A program made the position numbers and the translations under genes. From the NCBI RefSeq assembly GCF_003270085.1, contig NZ_QFDQ01000058.1:1-64000 (forward strand): a stretch of DNA of 64,000 nt. The letters are read 5' to 3'. Under the pieces are notes generated by a model. The model did not search any database, was not told the DNA's origin, and saw only the letters and a list, made by a program, of their open reading frames with translations. This document shows, one piece after another, positions 45,426 through 54,269 of the stretch. The DNA comes from Streptomyces triticisoli. GTDB lineage: Bacteria > Actinomycetota > Actinomycetes > Streptomycetales > Streptomycetaceae. Position 1 is the first letter of the stretch, and every line of letters begins with the position of its first letter.

Positions 45426-46763
45426 CTATCGCAGCTCCCGGTCGACCGAGGACAGCGGCAGCGCGAACAGCATGCGGCCCGACAGGGACCAGACGTCGCC
45501 GGTCTCCTCCCAGTAGGACAGGGAACCGGTGCCGTCGCCCCAGCAGCGGTGGGTGCCCTCGGCGCCGCACTCGACCGCCTTCGCGCCCCGCCGGTCCTGC
45601 CGCCACAGCATGCCGTGGGTGCCCTCGCCCGCGGGGCGGCCCAGGTACCAGTCGGGGGGTCCGGACGGGTCCCTCCGGCGGGACAGCACGCCCCGGACCT
45701 CGTCCGCCTTCGACTCGTACGCCTCGTCCGCGGTCGCCGTCCCGGAGGAGTCGGTGGCCAGCAGACCGGAGCGGGCGGGGTCCCGGCTGAAGGGGTAGCG
45801 CCACAGAACCGTGCGGCCGTCGCCGTCCGCGGGCGCCGCCTGGCCCGCGACCAGGCTCTCCGGCGTGGAGCTGCGGTCCAGGGAGAGGCCGTCCGGGCAG
45901 GGCAGGCCGGAGCGGTCCGGACCGGACGCCTCGACGCAGTTGCCGTCGGCCGGGCGGTAGGAGGCGACCGCGGGCAGCACCCACTGGTAGCCGTTCGCGG
46001 ACCAGCCGCCGGGTACGCGACCGACCGCCTCGCTGCCGACCGTGGCGCGCTGGATGCGGTGCAGGTCGTAGACGTACAGCGCGTCGCGCTCGGCGCCGGA
46101 GGTGGTGACCAGCAGCTTGTCCCGGTACCAGACCATCCCCGACACCCGCGAGACCAGCCCCCGGTAGTCGCGTCCGCCGTCGACCGGGACGACGAGCAGC
46201 GCCCAGGTGTAGGTGAGGCGGTCCGGGTCGTCGGCGTTGACGAACGCCACCCGGGCCAGACCGCGGCCGGCGCCGGCGTCGTGCGACCAGCCGGACAGGA
46301 TCACCCGGTGGGCGCCCCACCGGCCGTCGCTGTCGGCGTCCCCGGAGGTGGTCACCGACTCCGGCCGCCACCGGCGGGTGGCGGCATCGGCGGTGTCCCA
46401 GCAGTACGCGCGCGTGGCCGCCGGTTCGACCGGCAGCGCCTCCTTCTCCTCGGCGCTGCACTGGTCCGCGGTGCGCAGCGTGCGGTCGGCTCCGGCCAGC
46501 ACCGTGGCGACGCCGACCGGCCGGCCCATCGACGCGGCGAGCCGGTCCAGGGACCGCTGCGGCACCGGCTGTTCGGTCAGCCGCAGCCGGCTGAGCTCGG
46601 CGGACGAGGTGAGCGGCTTCAGAGCGCCGGGGTTGTCGGCGACCGTGGCCTGCGAGGTGCTGATCAGGGTGGCCGCCGCGGTCAGGGCGAGACCGGTTCC
46701 GGCCAGGACCGCGCGCAGCGCCCTGCCCCGTCTGCGCCTGCGGTGTCTGCCGCGCTGCTTCAT
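45426..46763 (-). CDS. Secreted or membrane-anchored protein of unknown function
   Basis: Protein of 445 residues. A very basic start (RGRHRRRRRGR) precedes one hydrophobic helix (AVLAGTGLALTAAATLIS), giving a signal peptide or anchor. The long exported part contains repeated Trp/Gly-rich strands (GRWGAHRVILSGWSHDAGAG, YRGLVSRVSGMVWYRDKLLV, GMLWRQDRRGAKAVECGAEG) that suggest a beta-propeller-like fold, and several Cys able to form disulfides. ATG 46763 has AAGGGGG five bases upstream. No enzymatic motif is recognised. Confidence 0.75.
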   Translation of the reverse strand: MKQRGRHRRRRRGRALRAVLAGTGLALTAAATLISTSQATVADNPGALKPLTSSAELSRLRLTEQPVPQRSLDRLAASMGRPVGVATVLAGADRTLRTADQCSAEEKEALPVEPAATRAYCWDTADAATRRWRPESVTTSGDADSDGRWGAHRVILSGWSHDAGAGRGLARVAFVNADDPDRLTYTWALLVVPVDGGRDYRGLVSRVSGMVWYRDKLLVTTSGAERDALYVYDLHRIQRATVGSEAVGRVPGGWSANGYQWVLPAVASYRPADGNCVEASGPDRSGLPCPDGLSLDRSSTPESLVAGQAAPADGDGRTVLWRYPFSRDPARSGLLATDSSGTATADEAYESKADEVRGVLSRRRDPSGPPDWYLGRPAGEGTHGMLWRQDRRGAKAVECGAEGTHRCWGDGTGSLSYWEETGDVWSLSGRMLFALPLSSVDRELR

Positions 46764-46998
46764 GCAGCCCCCCTTTTCAGGGCTCGGTTCACCTGCGGGC
46801 GCCCCTGGGCCTCCTTGAGGCGGGCCCAACTGCTCCGGTCCGTTCGAGCGTTGACCGAGGGGCAGGCGGGGCGACCCGCAGGCGATGCTACGGCAGTCAG
46901 GGCCACGGGAGGACGAAGACCCGGCAATTGCACGGAAGATGCCACCCTGGGACCACTCCGGCCACCTCCGGGACCACTCGGGTCACCCTGGCGGGGGC

Positions 46999-47090
46999 GC
47001 TCGGGTCGGCGTGTCGGGGCGTGTCGGGTTGCCTTGGCGGGACCGCTCGGGTCGGCGTGTCGGGGCGTGTCGGGTCGCCCTCGCGGGACC
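46999..47090. repeat. Two 46-bp direct tandem repeats with partial flanking copies
   Basis: Units at 46999-47044 and 47045-47090 start GCTCGGGTCGGCGTGTCGGG and differ at only a few bases; truncated units precede and follow. They lie in the 352-base gap between the unknown secreted protein and the GAF regulator, 25 bases past the stop of the latter. The rest of 46764-47115 holds no gene I can support. Confidence 0.85.
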
Positions 47091-47115
47091 GCTCGGGCCG
47101 CCTCGCCCGTACCCC

Positions 47116-48405
47116 TCAGGGGCCGTGCGGTGACGTCAGTCCGAGCCGTACCGCCGGTGCCGTCGAGTGCGGCAGCAGGCCGGCCGGGTCGTCCGGGAGC
47201 ACCACCTCGACCTCGGTGTCCTCGCGGAAGCGGTAGGGCCGGTGTTCCAGGAGCGCGCCCAGGTACCGCCGTATCCGGGACATCTCCGCCCGGACGGTCA
47301 CGGTGCGGGCCGGGTCGCCGTAGAGGTCCCCGGCCAGTTCCGCCGCGCTGCGCCCGGCGCGGTGCCCGGCGAGCAGATAGAGCAACTCGGCGTGCCTGGG
47401 GCTCAGTTCGTGACTCCAGGAGTCCGCGCCACCGAAGACCGTCACCGACCATCGGCGCGGCCGGGCCAGGTCCAGCACGATCCGGGTGCCGTTCCGCGGG
47501 GCCGGTTCCTCACCGGCCCGTACCAACCAGCCGTCCGCCAGCGGCTCCAGGGAGCACAGGCCGATCGCCGGCAGCCACCGGCGGCCCGGCGAGAGGGTCT
47601 TGGGCAACGCGATCCGCGCGGTGTACGGCATCCGGGCCACCGCCGCCGTCCAGCCGTCCCCGTCCACCACCGCAGCCCGGCCGCCCAGCCGGGCCAGCAC
47701 CGGCGCCCCCACCGCCCGCAGCCGCTCCAGCGAGGCCTGATGCAGCTCCCGCAGCCGCGCCTCGGCCAGTTTGGCCACCGAGCCGACCCAGGCCGCCGTG
47801 GCCGGGTGCATGGTCTCCAGCGGCCCGCTGACGTCCACCACACCGAGCAGCCGGCCGTCCCGGGGGTCGGTGACGGGGGCGCCCGCACAGGTCCAGGAGG
47901 TGTGCGTACGTAAGAAGTGCTCCGAGGCGAAGACCTGTACGGGCCGGCGCAGCACCGCCGCGGTGCCCACCCCGTTGGTGCCGACGACGTCCTCCCGCCA
48001 GTCGGCGCCGGGTTCGAAACCGAGCCGGTCGGCCTTGCGCAGCACCGACGGGCTGCCCTCGCGCCACAGCACCCGGCCGTCCCCGTCGGCGACCACCATG
48101 ATGTGGCGGGCGGCGTCCGCGGCCGGCAGCAACCCCTCGCGCAGCACCGGCAGCACATGCCGCAGCGGGGACGCCTCCCGCCGCCGCGCCACCTCCTCGC
48201 GGGACAGCAGACGGGCACGGGCGTCCTGGTCGGGGTCGAGGCCGCGGCGCAGCAACCGCTCCCAGGACTGCCCGATCACCGGGCGCGGCGCCACCCGTGC
48301 GCGCTGTCCGGCGAGCGTCGCGGAGCGCGTCTCGCTCAGCACCCGCGCCGCCCGCGCCGTGTCGACGGCGGCGAGCTGTGTCACGTTCCTCGGCGCTTGC
48401 GCCAC
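47116..48405 (-). CDS. GAF-domain transcriptional regulator (AcoR-like, without ATPase domain)
   Basis: Protein of 429 residues. The N-terminal region (PVIGQSWERLLRRGLDPDQD) and a GAF sensor domain (HIMVVADGDGRVLWREGSPS; WREDVVGTNGVGTAAVLRRP; GRLLGVVDVSGP) resemble AcoR-type regulators of acetoin or alcohol metabolism. No AAA+ domain follows. The C-terminal part ends with a winged-helix-like region (LSPRHAELLYLLAGHRAGRS; RAEMSRIRRYLGALL). GTG 48405 is preferred to one at 48429 because GGGAGG lies five bases upstream. TTGCAA occurs twice (about 48500-48520) in its upstream region, possibly an operator. Target genes are unknown. Confidence 0.8.
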   Translation of the reverse strand: MAQAPRNVTQLAAVDTARAARVLSETRSATLAGQRARVAPRPVIGQSWERLLRRGLDPDQDARARLLSREEVARRREASPLRHVLPVLREGLLPAADAARHIMVVADGDGRVLWREGSPSVLRKADRLGFEPGADWREDVVGTNGVGTAAVLRRPVQVFASEHFLRTHTSWTCAGAPVTDPRDGRLLGVVDVSGPLETMHPATAAWVGSVAKLAEARLRELHQASLERLRAVGAPVLARLGGRAAVVDGDGWTAAVARMPYTARIALPKTLSPGRRWLPAIGLCSLEPLADGWLVRAGEEPAPRNGTRIVLDLARPRRWSVTVFGGADSWSHELSPRHAELLYLLAGHRAGRSAAELAGDLYGDPARTVTVRAEMSRIRRYLGALLEHRPYRFREDTEVEVVLPDDPAGLLPHSTAPAVRLGLTSPHGP

Positions 48406-48682
48406 TGGGTCCTCCCGGGAAAGGGGCACGGCACGCCTGGCTCATGGTGCCGCCAGACGAGAACGGAGGGGTGCAATCCGGTCACGGAAAACCAAAGCGT
48501 TGCAACCTCTTGCAACCCTGGTGAACAAGCGGGCGCCGACCAAAACTCGTTACACGTCGCCCCGTGCGGCGTACCCGGCCTCGCGAAGGGCCGGCACAGC
48601 GGGGGTGGTGCCGTGTCGGCGCAGCACCACCCCCGCGCCGTACCCGACACCGTCCGCGCGCCCCGCCCCTCGGCGCGCAGAA

Positions 48683-48784
48683 CGCCTCAACGCGCAGGGC
48701 GCCTCAACGCGCAGGGCGCCTCAACGCGCAGGGCGCCTCAACACACAGAACGCCTCAGCACACCGGGCGCCTCAGCACACGGGG
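48683..48784. repeat. Six tandem 17-bp repeats running into the acyl-CoA dehydrogenase stop
   Basis: The unit CGCCTCAACGCGCAGGG repeats six times; the first three copies are identical and the last three diverge. The final unit covers the stop codon and last codons of the dehydrogenase gene (stop at 48772-48774). The remainder of the 366-base gap to the GAF gene shows no coding sequence. Confidence 0.9.
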
Positions 48785-50406
48785 CGCGCCCGCTCCACCA
48801 CCGCCGCCAGGTCCAGCGTGTGCGGCAGCGTGCCGAAGGCCGCACCCCACTCGCCGCCCAGCCGCGAGGCGCAGAACGCGTCCGCGACCTCCGGCGGCGC
48901 GTACCGCACCAGCAGCGCCCCCTGGAGCACCAGCGCCAGCCGCTCGGCCAGCCGCCGGGCCCGGGCCTCCACGCCCTCCAGATCGGCCAGCTCGGTCAGC
49001 AGGCTCCTGATCGCCGCGTCCAGCCGGTGGTCGGCGCCGCGCGCCTGCCCCACCTCCCGCAGATACGCGTCGAACGCCCCCGGCTCCCGCCGCAGCGCGC
49101 GCAGCACGTCCAGCGCCTGTACGTTCCCGGCGCCCTCCCAGATGGAGTTGAGCGGCGACTCCCGCACCAGGCGGGGCATCCCGGACTCCTCCACGTACCC
49201 GTTGCCGCCCAGGCACTCGGCGGCCTCCACCGCGACCGGCGCGCACCGCTTGGTCACCCAGTACTTGGCGGCCGGCACCGCCAGACGCAGGAAGGCCCGC
49301 TCCTGCTCGCCGCCGTCGTCACAGGCGGCCGCGAGCCGCAGCCCGAGGGCCGTCGCCGCCTCCGACTCCAGCGCGAGGTCGGCCAGCACGTTGCGCATCA
49401 GCGGCTTGTCGACCAGCGGCCCGCCGAAGGCCGAACGGTGCGCGCAGTGGTGCACCGCCTGCGCCACCGCCTGCCGCATCAGCCCCGCCGAGCCGAGCAC
49501 GCAGTCCAGCCGGGTCGCCGCCACCATCTCGATGATGGTGGGCACCCCGCGCCCCTCCTCGCCGACCCGGCGCGCCCAGGTCCCGTCGAACTCCACCTCG
49601 GCGGAGGCGTTCGACCGGTTGCCCAGCTTGTCCTTCAGCCGCTGGATCAGGAACACGTTCCGCGTGCCGTCCGGCAGCACGCGCGGCACCAGGAAGCAGG
49701 TGAGCCCTCCCGGGGCCTGCGCCAGCACCAGGAACCCGTCCGACATCGGCGCCGAGCAGAACCACTTGTGCCCGGTCAGCTCGTAGGCGCCGTCCTCGGC
49801 GAGCGGCCGCGCCGCGGTGGTGCCGGCCCGTACGTCGCTGCCGCCCTGCTTCTCGGTCATGCCCATCCCGAACAGCGCCCCGGCCTTCAGGTGGGCGGGG
49901 CGCAGCTCGCGTTCGTAGATCATGGACGTCAGCCGCGGCTCCCACTCGGCCGCCAGTTCCGGGTCGGTGCGCAGCGCGGGCACTGCCGCGTGGGTCATCG
50001 ACAGCGGGCAGCCGTTGCCGGCCTCCGCCTGCGTCCACACCAGGAAGGCGGCGGCCCGCCGCACATGCCCCGCCGGACGGTTCCAGGCCGCGGTCAGCCC
50101 GGCCGAGACGCCCTTGCCGAGCAGCCGGTGCCAGGCCGGGTGGAACTCGACCTCGTCGACGCGGTGGCCGTAGCGGTCGTGCGTGTGCAGCCGCGGCGGG
50201 TTGTCGTCGGCCTGCGTCGCCCACTCCTGCACCTGGGCCGAGCCGGCGGACCGCCCGAGCGCCGACAGCTCCCCGCGCACCTCCTCGAGCAGACCGGCCT
50301 CGACGTGCCGCTCGACCGCCTCGGCCAGGGCACGGTCGGCGGCGAAGACGTCGTAGCCGACCAGTGGGGGCGCCTGGTTGGTCACGGTGTGGGTGCTGGC
50401 TGCCAT
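48772..50406 (-). CDS. AidB-like acyl-CoA dehydrogenase family protein
   Basis: Flavoprotein of 544 residues. The start TNQAPPLVGYDVFAADRALA is characteristic of the AidB/isovaleryl-CoA-dehydrogenase branch. FAD-binding motifs are GMGMTEKQGGSDVRAGTTAA and YELTGHKWFCSAPMSDGFLV. The helical C-terminal domain has CLGGNGYVEESGMPRLVRE and LNSIWEGAGNVQALDVLR, including the Glu expected at the active site. AidB proteins protect DNA from alkylation or act as ordinary acyl-CoA dehydrogenases; which applies is open. ATG 50406 is the natural start. It is divergent from the YihY gene across 145 bases. Confidence 0.9.
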   Translation of the reverse strand: MAASTHTVTNQAPPLVGYDVFAADRALAEAVERHVEAGLLEEVRGELSALGRSAGSAQVQEWATQADDNPPRLHTHDRYGHRVDEVEFHPAWHRLLGKGVSAGLTAAWNRPAGHVRRAAAFLVWTQAEAGNGCPLSMTHAAVPALRTDPELAAEWEPRLTSMIYERELRPAHLKAGALFGMGMTEKQGGSDVRAGTTAARPLAEDGAYELTGHKWFCSAPMSDGFLVLAQAPGGLTCFLVPRVLPDGTRNVFLIQRLKDKLGNRSNASAEVEFDGTWARRVGEEGRGVPTIIEMVAATRLDCVLGSAGLMRQAVAQAVHHCAHRSAFGGPLVDKPLMRNVLADLALESEAATALGLRLAAACDDGGEQERAFLRLAVPAAKYWVTKRCAPVAVEAAECLGGNGYVEESGMPRLVRESPLNSIWEGAGNVQALDVLRALRREPGAFDAYLREVGQARGADHRLDAAIRSLLTELADLEGVEARARRLAERLALVLQGALLVRYAPPEVADAFCASRLGGEWGAAFGTLPHTLDLAAVVERARPVC

Positions 50407-50551
50407 GGCACGCAACCTACCTCGCGGTACGCCGCCGGTCACCGCACGGCCGTACCGGACACGGCCGGCCGGGGCCCGGCGGCGGTGTCCTGCCTGGTGA
50501 CCGCCTCCGGCGGAGGAGTGGGACGGGCCACGGCGGAGATACCTTTGGGTC

Positions 50552-51805
50552 GTGCAGTCAGCCAGTGAATACCCCGAAGGGCCGTCCGGCCGCCTCCACC
50601 GGGCCCGGGCCATCTACCGGAACGTGTCCAAACGCAGGACCGCCTGGCTGCTGCTGAAGGACACCGTCAACTCATGCATGGAGTACCGGATCCTCGGGCT
50701 CGCCGCCGAGGCGGCGTTCTTCTCCCTGCTGTCCGTGCCGCCGCTGCTGCTCAGCCTGATCGGGCTGCTCGGCTACGTCGACGCCTGGACCGGCGCCGAC
50801 ACCATCGCCAGCGTGCAGCGCAACATCCTCGACGCCTCCCGCACGGTCCTGTCCGACCAAGGCGTGCGGGACATCGCGCAGCCGATCCTGCAGGACGTGA
50901 CCAAAGGCGGCAGACCCGACGTGATCTCCATCGGGTTCATGATCGCCGTATGGTCGGGCTCGCGCGCGGTGAACGTCTTCATCGACACCATCACCGTGAT
51001 GTACGGCCTCGACGGCGTGCGCGGCATCGTCAAGACCCGGCTGCTGGCCTTCGGGCTGTTCATCGTGGCCCTGCTGATCGGCTCGGTCGCGCTGCCGCTG
51101 ATGGTGGCCGGCCCGGACGCGGTGGTGCGGATCGTGCCGTGGTCGACGACCCTCGTCCAGGTCCTGTACTGGCCCGTCGTGATCGTGCTGTCCGTCGTCT
51201 TCCTGACCACGCTGTACCACGTGTCGGTGCCGGTGCGCTCCCCGTGGATCGAGGACGTGCCCGGCGCCCTGGTCGCCCTGGCCATGTGGGTGGTGTGCAG
51301 CTTCCTGCTGCGCATCTACCTCACCAGCACCGTGGAGGGCCCGACGATCTACGGCTCCCTGGCCGCGCCGGTCGCCGTGCTGCTGTGGATCGGTGTGTCC
51401 GCGTTCGCCGTACTCGTCGGGGCCGCGGTCAACGCCGCCATCGACCACGTCTGGCCGACCGCCGCCACGGCCGCGGCGCGCGAGGCCAACGAGCGGGTGC
51501 GCGAGGCGCAGATCGCCGAGTACGTCGCCCGCGCCGCCGCGGCCCGCGAGGGTGACCCCGACGACCCCGACGACCTCGACTACCTGGACGACCCGGACGA
51601 CCCGGACATGCCCTCGGAGTTCCCCGAGCGCTGGTCGCGCTTCCTGCCCCCGGAGGACGTGACCGCACGGCTGCGGTCCCAGACGAGGAACACCCAGCAC
51701 GCCAACGGCGCCCAGGGCTCCCCGAAGAACGCCCGGAGCTCCCCGAAGAACGCCCGGAGCTCCCCGAAGAACGGGGAGAACGGCTCCGCACCGCCCGCGA
51801 AGTAG
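50552..51805 (+). CDS. YihY/BrkB family inner-membrane protein with repeat tail
   Basis: Integral membrane protein of 417 residues with about six helices and family motifs EYRILGLAAEAAFFSLLSVP, ISIGFMIAVWSGSRAVNVFI and GSLAAPVAVLLWIGVSAFAV. BrkB-type proteins are of uncertain function (once called RNase BN). The C-terminal cytoplasmic tail is acidic (DPDDPDDLDYLDDPDDPD) and then carries a seven-residue repeat SPKNARS three times, encoded by 21-bp tandem DNA repeats. GTG 50552 is the start. Confidence 0.9.
   Translation: MQSASEYPEGPSGRLHRARAIYRNVSKRRTAWLLLKDTVNSCMEYRILGLAAEAAFFSLLSVPPLLLSLIGLLGYVDAWTGADTIASVQRNILDASRTVLSDQGVRDIAQPILQDVTKGGRPDVISIGFMIAVWSGSRAVNVFIDTITVMYGLDGVRGIVKTRLLAFGLFIVALLIGSVALPLMVAGPDAVVRIVPWSTTLVQVLYWPVVIVLSVVFLTTLYHVSVPVRSPWIEDVPGALVALAMWVVCSFLLRIYLTSTVEGPTIYGSLAAPVAVLLWIGVSAFAVLVGAAVNAAIDHVWPTAATAAAREANERVREAQIAEYVARAAAAREGDPDDPDDLDYLDDPDDPDMPSEFPERWSRFLPPEDVTARLRSQTRNTQHANGAQGSPKNARSSPKNARSSPKNGENGSAPPAK
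51717..51776 (+). repeat. 21-bp in-frame tandem repeat in the YihY tail
   Basis: GCTCCCCGAAGAACGCCCGG plus one base repeats twice in full with a third partial copy, encoding SPKNARS units at the C-terminus of the YihY-type protein. Period 21 keeps the reading frame. Confidence 0.85.
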
Positions 51806-51829
51806 CCCGCAGGGCACCACGCCACCTGG

Positions 51830-51877
51830 GCCGTACGCCACCCGGGCCGTACGCCACCCGGGCCGTACGCCACCCGG
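51830..51877. repeat. Three 16-bp tandem repeats
   Basis: GCCGTACGCCACCCGG occurs three times without gaps, with a partial unit before, between the YihY stop and the 29-bp array. Confidence 0.85.
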
Positions 51878-51879
51878 GT

Positions 51880-52082
51880 CGGCGCCTGTCGCTGTGGCGT
51901 CTGCCCACCGGCGCCTGTCGCTGTGGCGTCTGTCGGTCGGCGCCTGTCGCCGTAGCGCCCGCCCGCCGGTCCCTACCGCCGTGGTGTCTGTCGGTCGGCG
52001 TCTGTTGCCGCGGCGGCTGCCCGCCGGCGCCTGCCGCCGTAGCGCCCGCCGGCCGGTCCCTACCGCCGCGGCGTCCGCCCGC
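51880..52082. repeat. Seven tandem 29-bp repeats overlapping the LysR stop
   Basis: Seven diverged units of exactly 29 bp run without spacers from 51880 to 52082. Units 2-4 and 5-7 show a three-unit higher-order pattern (two CGGCGYCTG-type units then a CGGTCCCTACCGCC unit). The last unit contains the LysR stop codon (52060-52062) and encodes its final residues. The surrounding 51806-52059 gap has no gene. Confidence 0.88.
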
Positions 52083-53028
52083 CGGTCACCGCCCTGCGGG
52101 CCACCGTCACCAGTTCCGCCGCCGGACCCACCAGCCGTCGCCCGGTCGGCCAGACCGCACGCAGCTCGCGCGTGAGGTCGACCCCCGCGACGTCGACGGC
52201 GACCAGCCGGCCCTCGGCGATGTCCCCGCGGACGGCCAGCTCGCTCAGGACGGACGGGCCGGTGCCGGCGATCACCGCGCCGCGCACGGCGGCCGTCGAG
52301 CCCAGCTCCACCAGCGGCCGGGCACGGTCGCAGCCGGCCAGGTGCAGGGCGCGGTCCAGGGTCTGCCGGGTGCCGGAACCGCTCTCGCGCAGCACCAGCG
52401 GCGCACGGGACAGCTCCCGCGCGGACAGCGGCTCGCGCAGACGCGCCCACGGGTGACCGGGGTCGACCACCACGACGAGCCGGTCCTCGGCCACCTGCCG
52501 CGTCGACATCACGCGCGCCAGGTGCGGCCCCTCGATGAACCCGACGTCGGCCTCTCCCGACTCGACCAGCTCGGGCACCTGCTCGCTGTTGGTCACCTGC
52601 AGCCCGATGTACAGCTCGGGCCGGCGGCCCCGCAGCTCGCTGATCCAGGCCGGCAGCAGGTACTCCGCGATGGTCAGGCTCGCCGCGACGCGCAGCTCCG
52701 CCTCCCGCCGGGCGCGCAGTTTCTCGGCCCCGGCGAGCAGCTCGTCCAGCTCGTCCAGGACCCGCCGGGCGTGTCCCGCGACGACCTGCCCGGCGAGCGT
52801 GAGCCGGGAGCCGCGGCGGGTGCGGTCGACGAGCACCAGCCCCAGCCCTCGCTCCAGCGTGGACAGCCGGCGGCTGGCGGACGGCTGCGAGATCCGCAGC
52901 CGCTCGGCCGCCCGGCCCAGGCTCCCCAGATCGGCGACGAGGACCAGGAGCCGCAGCGACTCCAGGTCGGGGGTGCGGAGCGGAAGAGCGTCGGTCCGGG
53001 ACGGCACAGGCACGGGTTGTTCTGTCAC
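52060..53028 (-). CDS. LysR-family regulator of the adjacent YeiH-type transporter
   Basis: DNA-binding regulator of about 322 residues. The N-terminal helix-turn-helix is LGSLGRAAERLRISQPSASR; the effector domain follows (ELRVAASLTIAEYLLPAWIS; VLRESGSGTRQTLDRAL). It resembles CysL/CbbR-like regulators that sit beside yeiH transporters. The frame is open to ATG 53052; GTG 53028 is taken because the mirrored operator then lies wholly upstream, but this choice is uncertain and no strong ribosome-binding site supports either. The last residues come from a 29-bp tandem repeat. Confidence 0.85.
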   Translation of the reverse strand: MTEQPVPVPSRTDALPLRTPDLESLRLLVLVADLGSLGRAAERLRISQPSASRRLSTLERGLGLVLVDRTRRGSRLTLAGQVVAGHARRVLDELDELLAGAEKLRARREAELRVAASLTIAEYLLPAWISELRGRRPELYIGLQVTNSEQVPELVESGEADVGFIEGPHLARVMSTRQVAEDRLVVVVDPGHPWARLREPLSARELSRAPLVLRESGSGTRQTLDRALHLAGCDRARPLVELGSTAAVRGAVIAGTGPSVLSELAVRGDIAEGRLVAVDVAGVDLTRELRAVWPTGRRLVGPAAELVTVARRAVTGGRTPRR

Positions 53029-53042
53029 AGCCGAAGCGTATG

Positions 53043-53073
53043 AGGAGCTCATAGCTTTTTGCTATGAGCTCCT
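53043..53073. promoter_or_regulatory. Mirrored LysR operator between regulator and transporter genes
   Basis: AGGAGCTCATAGC (53043-53055) and its exact reverse complement (53061-53073) flank TTTTT. The core ATAGC-N5-GCTAT contains the T-N11-A pattern of LysR sites. ATG triplets of both divergent genes (53052 leftward, 53064 rightward) fall inside the arms, so either transcripts are leaderless or the true starts lie downstream on each side. Confidence 0.8.
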
Positions 53074-53123
53074 GCCCAAACAAGGGCTACAGCGGCCGGA
53101 CGCCGGCACCCAGAGTGGTGATC

Positions 53124-54215
53124 ATGAACGACGCACGCTCCGGTCGAGCCCGCGCGGCCGACTCCGCAGACCCCGCAGACCCCGCACGCCCCGCCGGCAC
53201 GGACCGCCTCCCCGACACGGACCGTCTCCCCGGCCTGGCCCTCGCCGTCGGCATCGCCGTCGTCGCCACCGCGCTGGGCCGGCTGGCCCCGGTGGTCGGC
53301 GGACCGGTGGCCGGAGTCGTGCTCGGGGTGCTGGTGGCGGTCGTCGTACGGCCCGGGGCGCGGCTGCGGCCGGGAATCGCCTTCGCCGGACGCGGGGTGC
53401 TCCAGGCCGCGGTGGTCGTCCTGGGCGCCCAGCTCTCCCTGGGGCAGGTGCTGCGGGTCGGCGTCGGCTCGCTGCCGGTGATGATCGTCACCCTCGCCGC
53501 CTGCCTGGCCGCCGCGTACTGGATCGGGCGCCGCCTGGGCATCGTCGGCGACCTGCGCACCCTGATCGGTGTCGGCACCGGCGTCTGCGGCGCCTCGGCG
53601 ATCGCGGCGGTCACTCCGGTCATAGGAGCGGCGGAGGCCTCGGTGGCGTACGCGGTCTCCACGATCTTCGTCTTCAACATCGCCGCGGTCCTGACCTTCC
53701 CGGCCCTCGGACACCTGCTGGACATGAGCCAGCACTCCTTCGGCCTCTTCGTGGGCACCGCCGTCAACGACATGTCGTCGGTCGTCGCCGCCGCCGGCAC
53801 GTACGGTGGCGCGGCGGTGGACCACGCGGTCGTGGTCAAGCTGGCCCGCACCCTGTTGATCATCCCCATCTGCCTGGGCCTGGCCGCCCTCGCCCGCCGC
53901 CGCGCGCAGACGGCGGCCGGCCCGGACGGCTCCCCCGACCCGATACGCGTCGGCCGGCTGATCCCCTGGTTCCTCGTCGGCTTCCTCGTCCTGGCCGCGG
54001 CCAACAGCGCAGGTCTCGTCCCGTCCGCCGCACACGCCCCGCTCAGCACGCTCGCCGCGTTCCTGATCACCGTCGCCCTGTCCGCGATCGGCCTGTCCAC
54101 CGAACCCGCCCGACTGCGCCGCACCGGCCCCGCCCCGCTGATCCTCGGCGGCTGCCTGTGGCTGGTGGTGTCCGCCACCAGCCTGGCCGCCCAGTTCCTG
54201 ACCGGCCACCTGTGA
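53124..54215 (+). CDS. YeiH-type putative sulfate exporter
   Basis: Membrane protein of about 363 residues with roughly ten helices and family segments VVLGAQLSLGQVLRVGVGSL, LIGVGTGVCGASAIAAVTPV and FGLFVGTAVNDMSSVVAAAG. The family (Cons_hypoth698/YeiH) is annotated as putative sulfate exporters, without firm biochemical proof. ATG 53124 is taken over ATG 53064, which lies inside the operator. The LysR gene divergent to it probably regulates it. It may relate to the sulfur operon 9 kb away. Confidence 0.87.
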   Translation: MNDARSGRARAADSADPADPARPAGTDRLPDTDRLPGLALAVGIAVVATALGRLAPVVGGPVAGVVLGVLVAVVVRPGARLRPGIAFAGRGVLQAAVVVLGAQLSLGQVLRVGVGSLPVMIVTLAACLAAAYWIGRRLGIVGDLRTLIGVGTGVCGASAIAAVTPVIGAAEASVAYAVSTIFVFNIAAVLTFPALGHLLDMSQHSFGLFVGTAVNDMSSVVAAAGTYGGAAVDHAVVVKLARTLLIIPICLGLAALARRRAQTAAGPDGSPDPIRVGRLIPWFLVGFLVLAAANSAGLVPSAAHAPLSTLAAFLITVALSAIGLSTEPARLRRTGPAPLILGGCLWLVVSATSLAAQFLTGHL

Positions 54216-54269
54216 CGACGGGGCCGAGGGGGCGCGGTCGCCGCTACGGCGAGGCATAGCCTTGCGTCC

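Noticed and set aside
51880-52082. 29-bp regular repeats as a CRISPR array
   Set aside because: The units are directly adjacent with no spacers, are diverged, and no cas gene is near.
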